DNA of 15,608 nucleotides from contig MU646320.1 of NCBI GenBank assembly GCA_026770585.1, positions 1,213,862 to 1,229,469 of the forward strand. Direction: 5' to 3'. Of this stretch, positions 14,706 through 15,608 are shown piece by piece; the stretch's first letter is position 1, and each line of letters opens with the position of its first letter. The position numbers were made by a program, and so were the translations under genes. The stretch is from Baffinella frigidus. Lineage: Eukaryota; Cryptophyceae; Cryptomonadales; Baffinellaceae. The notes under the pieces are model-generated. The model was not told where the DNA came from. It was given only the letters and a program-made list of their open reading frames with translations, and ran no database searches.

Positions 14706-14813
14706 AGGGTTTCGACTGTAGGGTTCAGCAAATTCCCGGGTATTTGTCCTGCAATCGGGGAGAGCCGAGAATTTGCTGAACCCTAAAGTCGAAACCCTAG
14801 ACCATAAACCATA
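14691..14813. repeat. Inverted repeat with 45-bp arms
   Basis: 14691-14735 and 14769-14813 are complementary at 44 of 45 positions. The arms contain the end of the TATGGTT tract and GGGTTTCGACT. The 33-bp centre holds a partial subtelomere-like header. Confidence 0.9.
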
Positions 14814-14892
14814 GAAAACCAGCTGTCCACAAGGAACTCCACTTCCTCGGAAGCGGCGTGGAAGCGGCGTGTTCGAGCATGCCAACCCTCGT

Positions 14893-14998
14893 TCAACTTA
14901 GGCACTACGATCAACTTTGGCACTAAGATCAACTTAGTCACTACGATCAACTTAGGCACTAAGATCAACTTAGGCACTACGATCAACTTAGGAACTCA
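14893..14998 (-). repeat. 18-bp minisatellite, about six units
   Basis: ATCAACTTAGGCACTAMG units in which the last codon-like triplet alternates ACG and AAG. The minus strand reads as a six-residue repeat, which I take as incidental. Confidence 0.85.
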
Positions 14999-15177
14999 GG
15001 CGTTTCGGTGAGGTGAAGGAAGGACACGCCATGCAGAAATGTTGGGGTGTGTTTATTGGACGTGGATGGTACAGATGTTGGACACGCGAGTACTAAATTG
15101 GGGCGTGACGCTTTTTGGATCAGGTCGGTAAGGTCCGCAGCAACCACGTTTCGAAAGCGGGTGTTGATGGGTTGGGC

Positions 15178-15345
15178 TTTAGGGTTTTAGGGTTTAGGGT
15201 CTAGAGTCTGTGTGTTTTCGAGGGTTTAGGATTTAGGGTTCAAGGTTTAGGGCTTAGGTGCTTTTTGAGGGTTCAGGGTTCAGGGTTTGGGGGTTAGGGT
15301 TCAGGGTTTAGGTTTAGGGTTCAGTTTTGTTGTTTAGGGTTCAGT
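15178..15345 (+). repeat. Telomere-like TTTAGGG tract near the end
   Basis: GGGTTTAGGG and GGTTCAGGGT units mixed with GTGCTTTTTGAGGG. Degenerate, so not a growing telomere end. Confidence 0.85.
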
Positions 15346-15525
15346 TTTTTTGGAGAACGTACCCATCCTCAGCGACCCAGGCCCCTCAGGCGGCATTTCG
15401 TTCAAGGGAGGGAAGAGCGCGACTGACACGTCCTCATCCACAGCAACCCCGCTTTCGAAACTGGGTGTTTTCGAGGACGGCAGGGTGTGTTTTGGAGGAC
15501 GTGACGCCCCCCCCCGCAGCGACCG

Positions 15526-15608
15526 AGGGGGGGGGGGGGGCAAGATAAGGGGGGAGGCACGGGGGGGGGGGGGGACAGCAACCCCGGTTTCAAAAGGGGG
15601 GGGGGGGG
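15526..15608. other. Poly-G-rich window end, possibly unreliable sequence
   Basis: Four G-runs of 6-14 bases in 83 bp. CAGCAACCCCGGTTTC here is a third copy of a phrase seen at 15138 and 15441. Run lengths may be wrong. Confidence 0.6.

Larger units (their letters stand above)
13490..14770 (+). repeat. Subtelomere-like composite repeat
   Basis: The header CGCCGAGATATGCAGGGACC then TGCAATCGGG recurs at about 13504, 13940, 14150 (diverged), 14455 and 14747 (partial). It is usually preceded by GCATATTCCGGTTTTCG and followed by a different telomere-like or TATGG-type tract each time. A (CT)n run sits at 14090-14123. Confidence 0.7.

Noticed and set aside
14240-14707. Membrane-protein-like open frames rich in Tyr, Trp and Phe
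   Set aside because: They are direct translations of TATGGTT and TTTCTGG repeats.
14893-14998. CRISPR array
   Set aside because: 18-bp units are contiguous with no spacers; it is a minisatellite.

Overview
The window looks like nuclear DNA of a eukaryotic alga. Three things point there. One gene on the minus strand needs GT-AG introns to be read. Another encodes a protein with a signal peptide followed by a Phe at the predicted cleavage point (A-A-A/F), the bipartite leader used for import into red-algal-derived secondary plastids (heterokont, haptophyte, cryptophyte or dinoflagellate type). The non-coding DNA carries many degenerate TTTAGGG-type telomere-like tracts. I cannot name the lineage from the sequence alone.

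Only about 2.2 kb of the 15.6 kb is convincingly protein-coding, all on the minus strand. At 1697-2695 is a 332-residue, apparently plastid-targeted protein with an NFACT-R domain, the C-terminal RNA-binding domain of the RqcH/NEMF ribosome-quality-control family and of CCDC25-like proteins. At 7211-9105 is a TRAF-type gene reconstructed here from three coding blocks: RING (C3HC4), a SAP motif and three TRAF zinc fingers in one exon, then a MATH domain split over two exons. The two proposed introns keep the frame exactly. The 64-codon N-terminal segment is separated from the RING part by one in-frame TAG, so this gene may be damaged, wrongly called at that base, or spliced there.

The rest is repeat-dominated. 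1-1690: foldback elements and perfect hairpins. 2696-4740: a dispersed 95-145 bp repeat, a 141-bp tandem duplication and a 98-bp tandem duplication. 4741-5340: nothing recognised. 5341-5690: CCCTAAA-type tract. 5691-6240: mostly unassigned, with one divergent foldback. 6240-6890: two pogo-like foldback MITEs and unassigned DNA. 6891-7035: CT/CG microsatellite. 9106-9930: repeats and unassigned DNA. 9932-12529: four more foldback MITEs, other inverted repeats and two 77-bp direct repeats. 12530-13480: a purine-rich minisatellite with a recurring hairpin. 13490-15608: subtelomere-like composite repeats (69-bp tandem, TATGGTT tract, 18-bp minisatellite, TTTAGGG tract, poly-G end).

The most unusual signal is at the repeat level. 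In three unrelated repeat families the flanks are conserved between copies while an internal hairpin differs in sequence and still pairs with itself. That is what selection or a mechanism acting on the fold, not the bases, would leave. A short core (CCTAGG..CCCTAC.GTAGG) is also shared by two foldback families with different ends, one flanked by TA and one with TTAA at its ends. The two genes show no functional link to each other or to the repeats.
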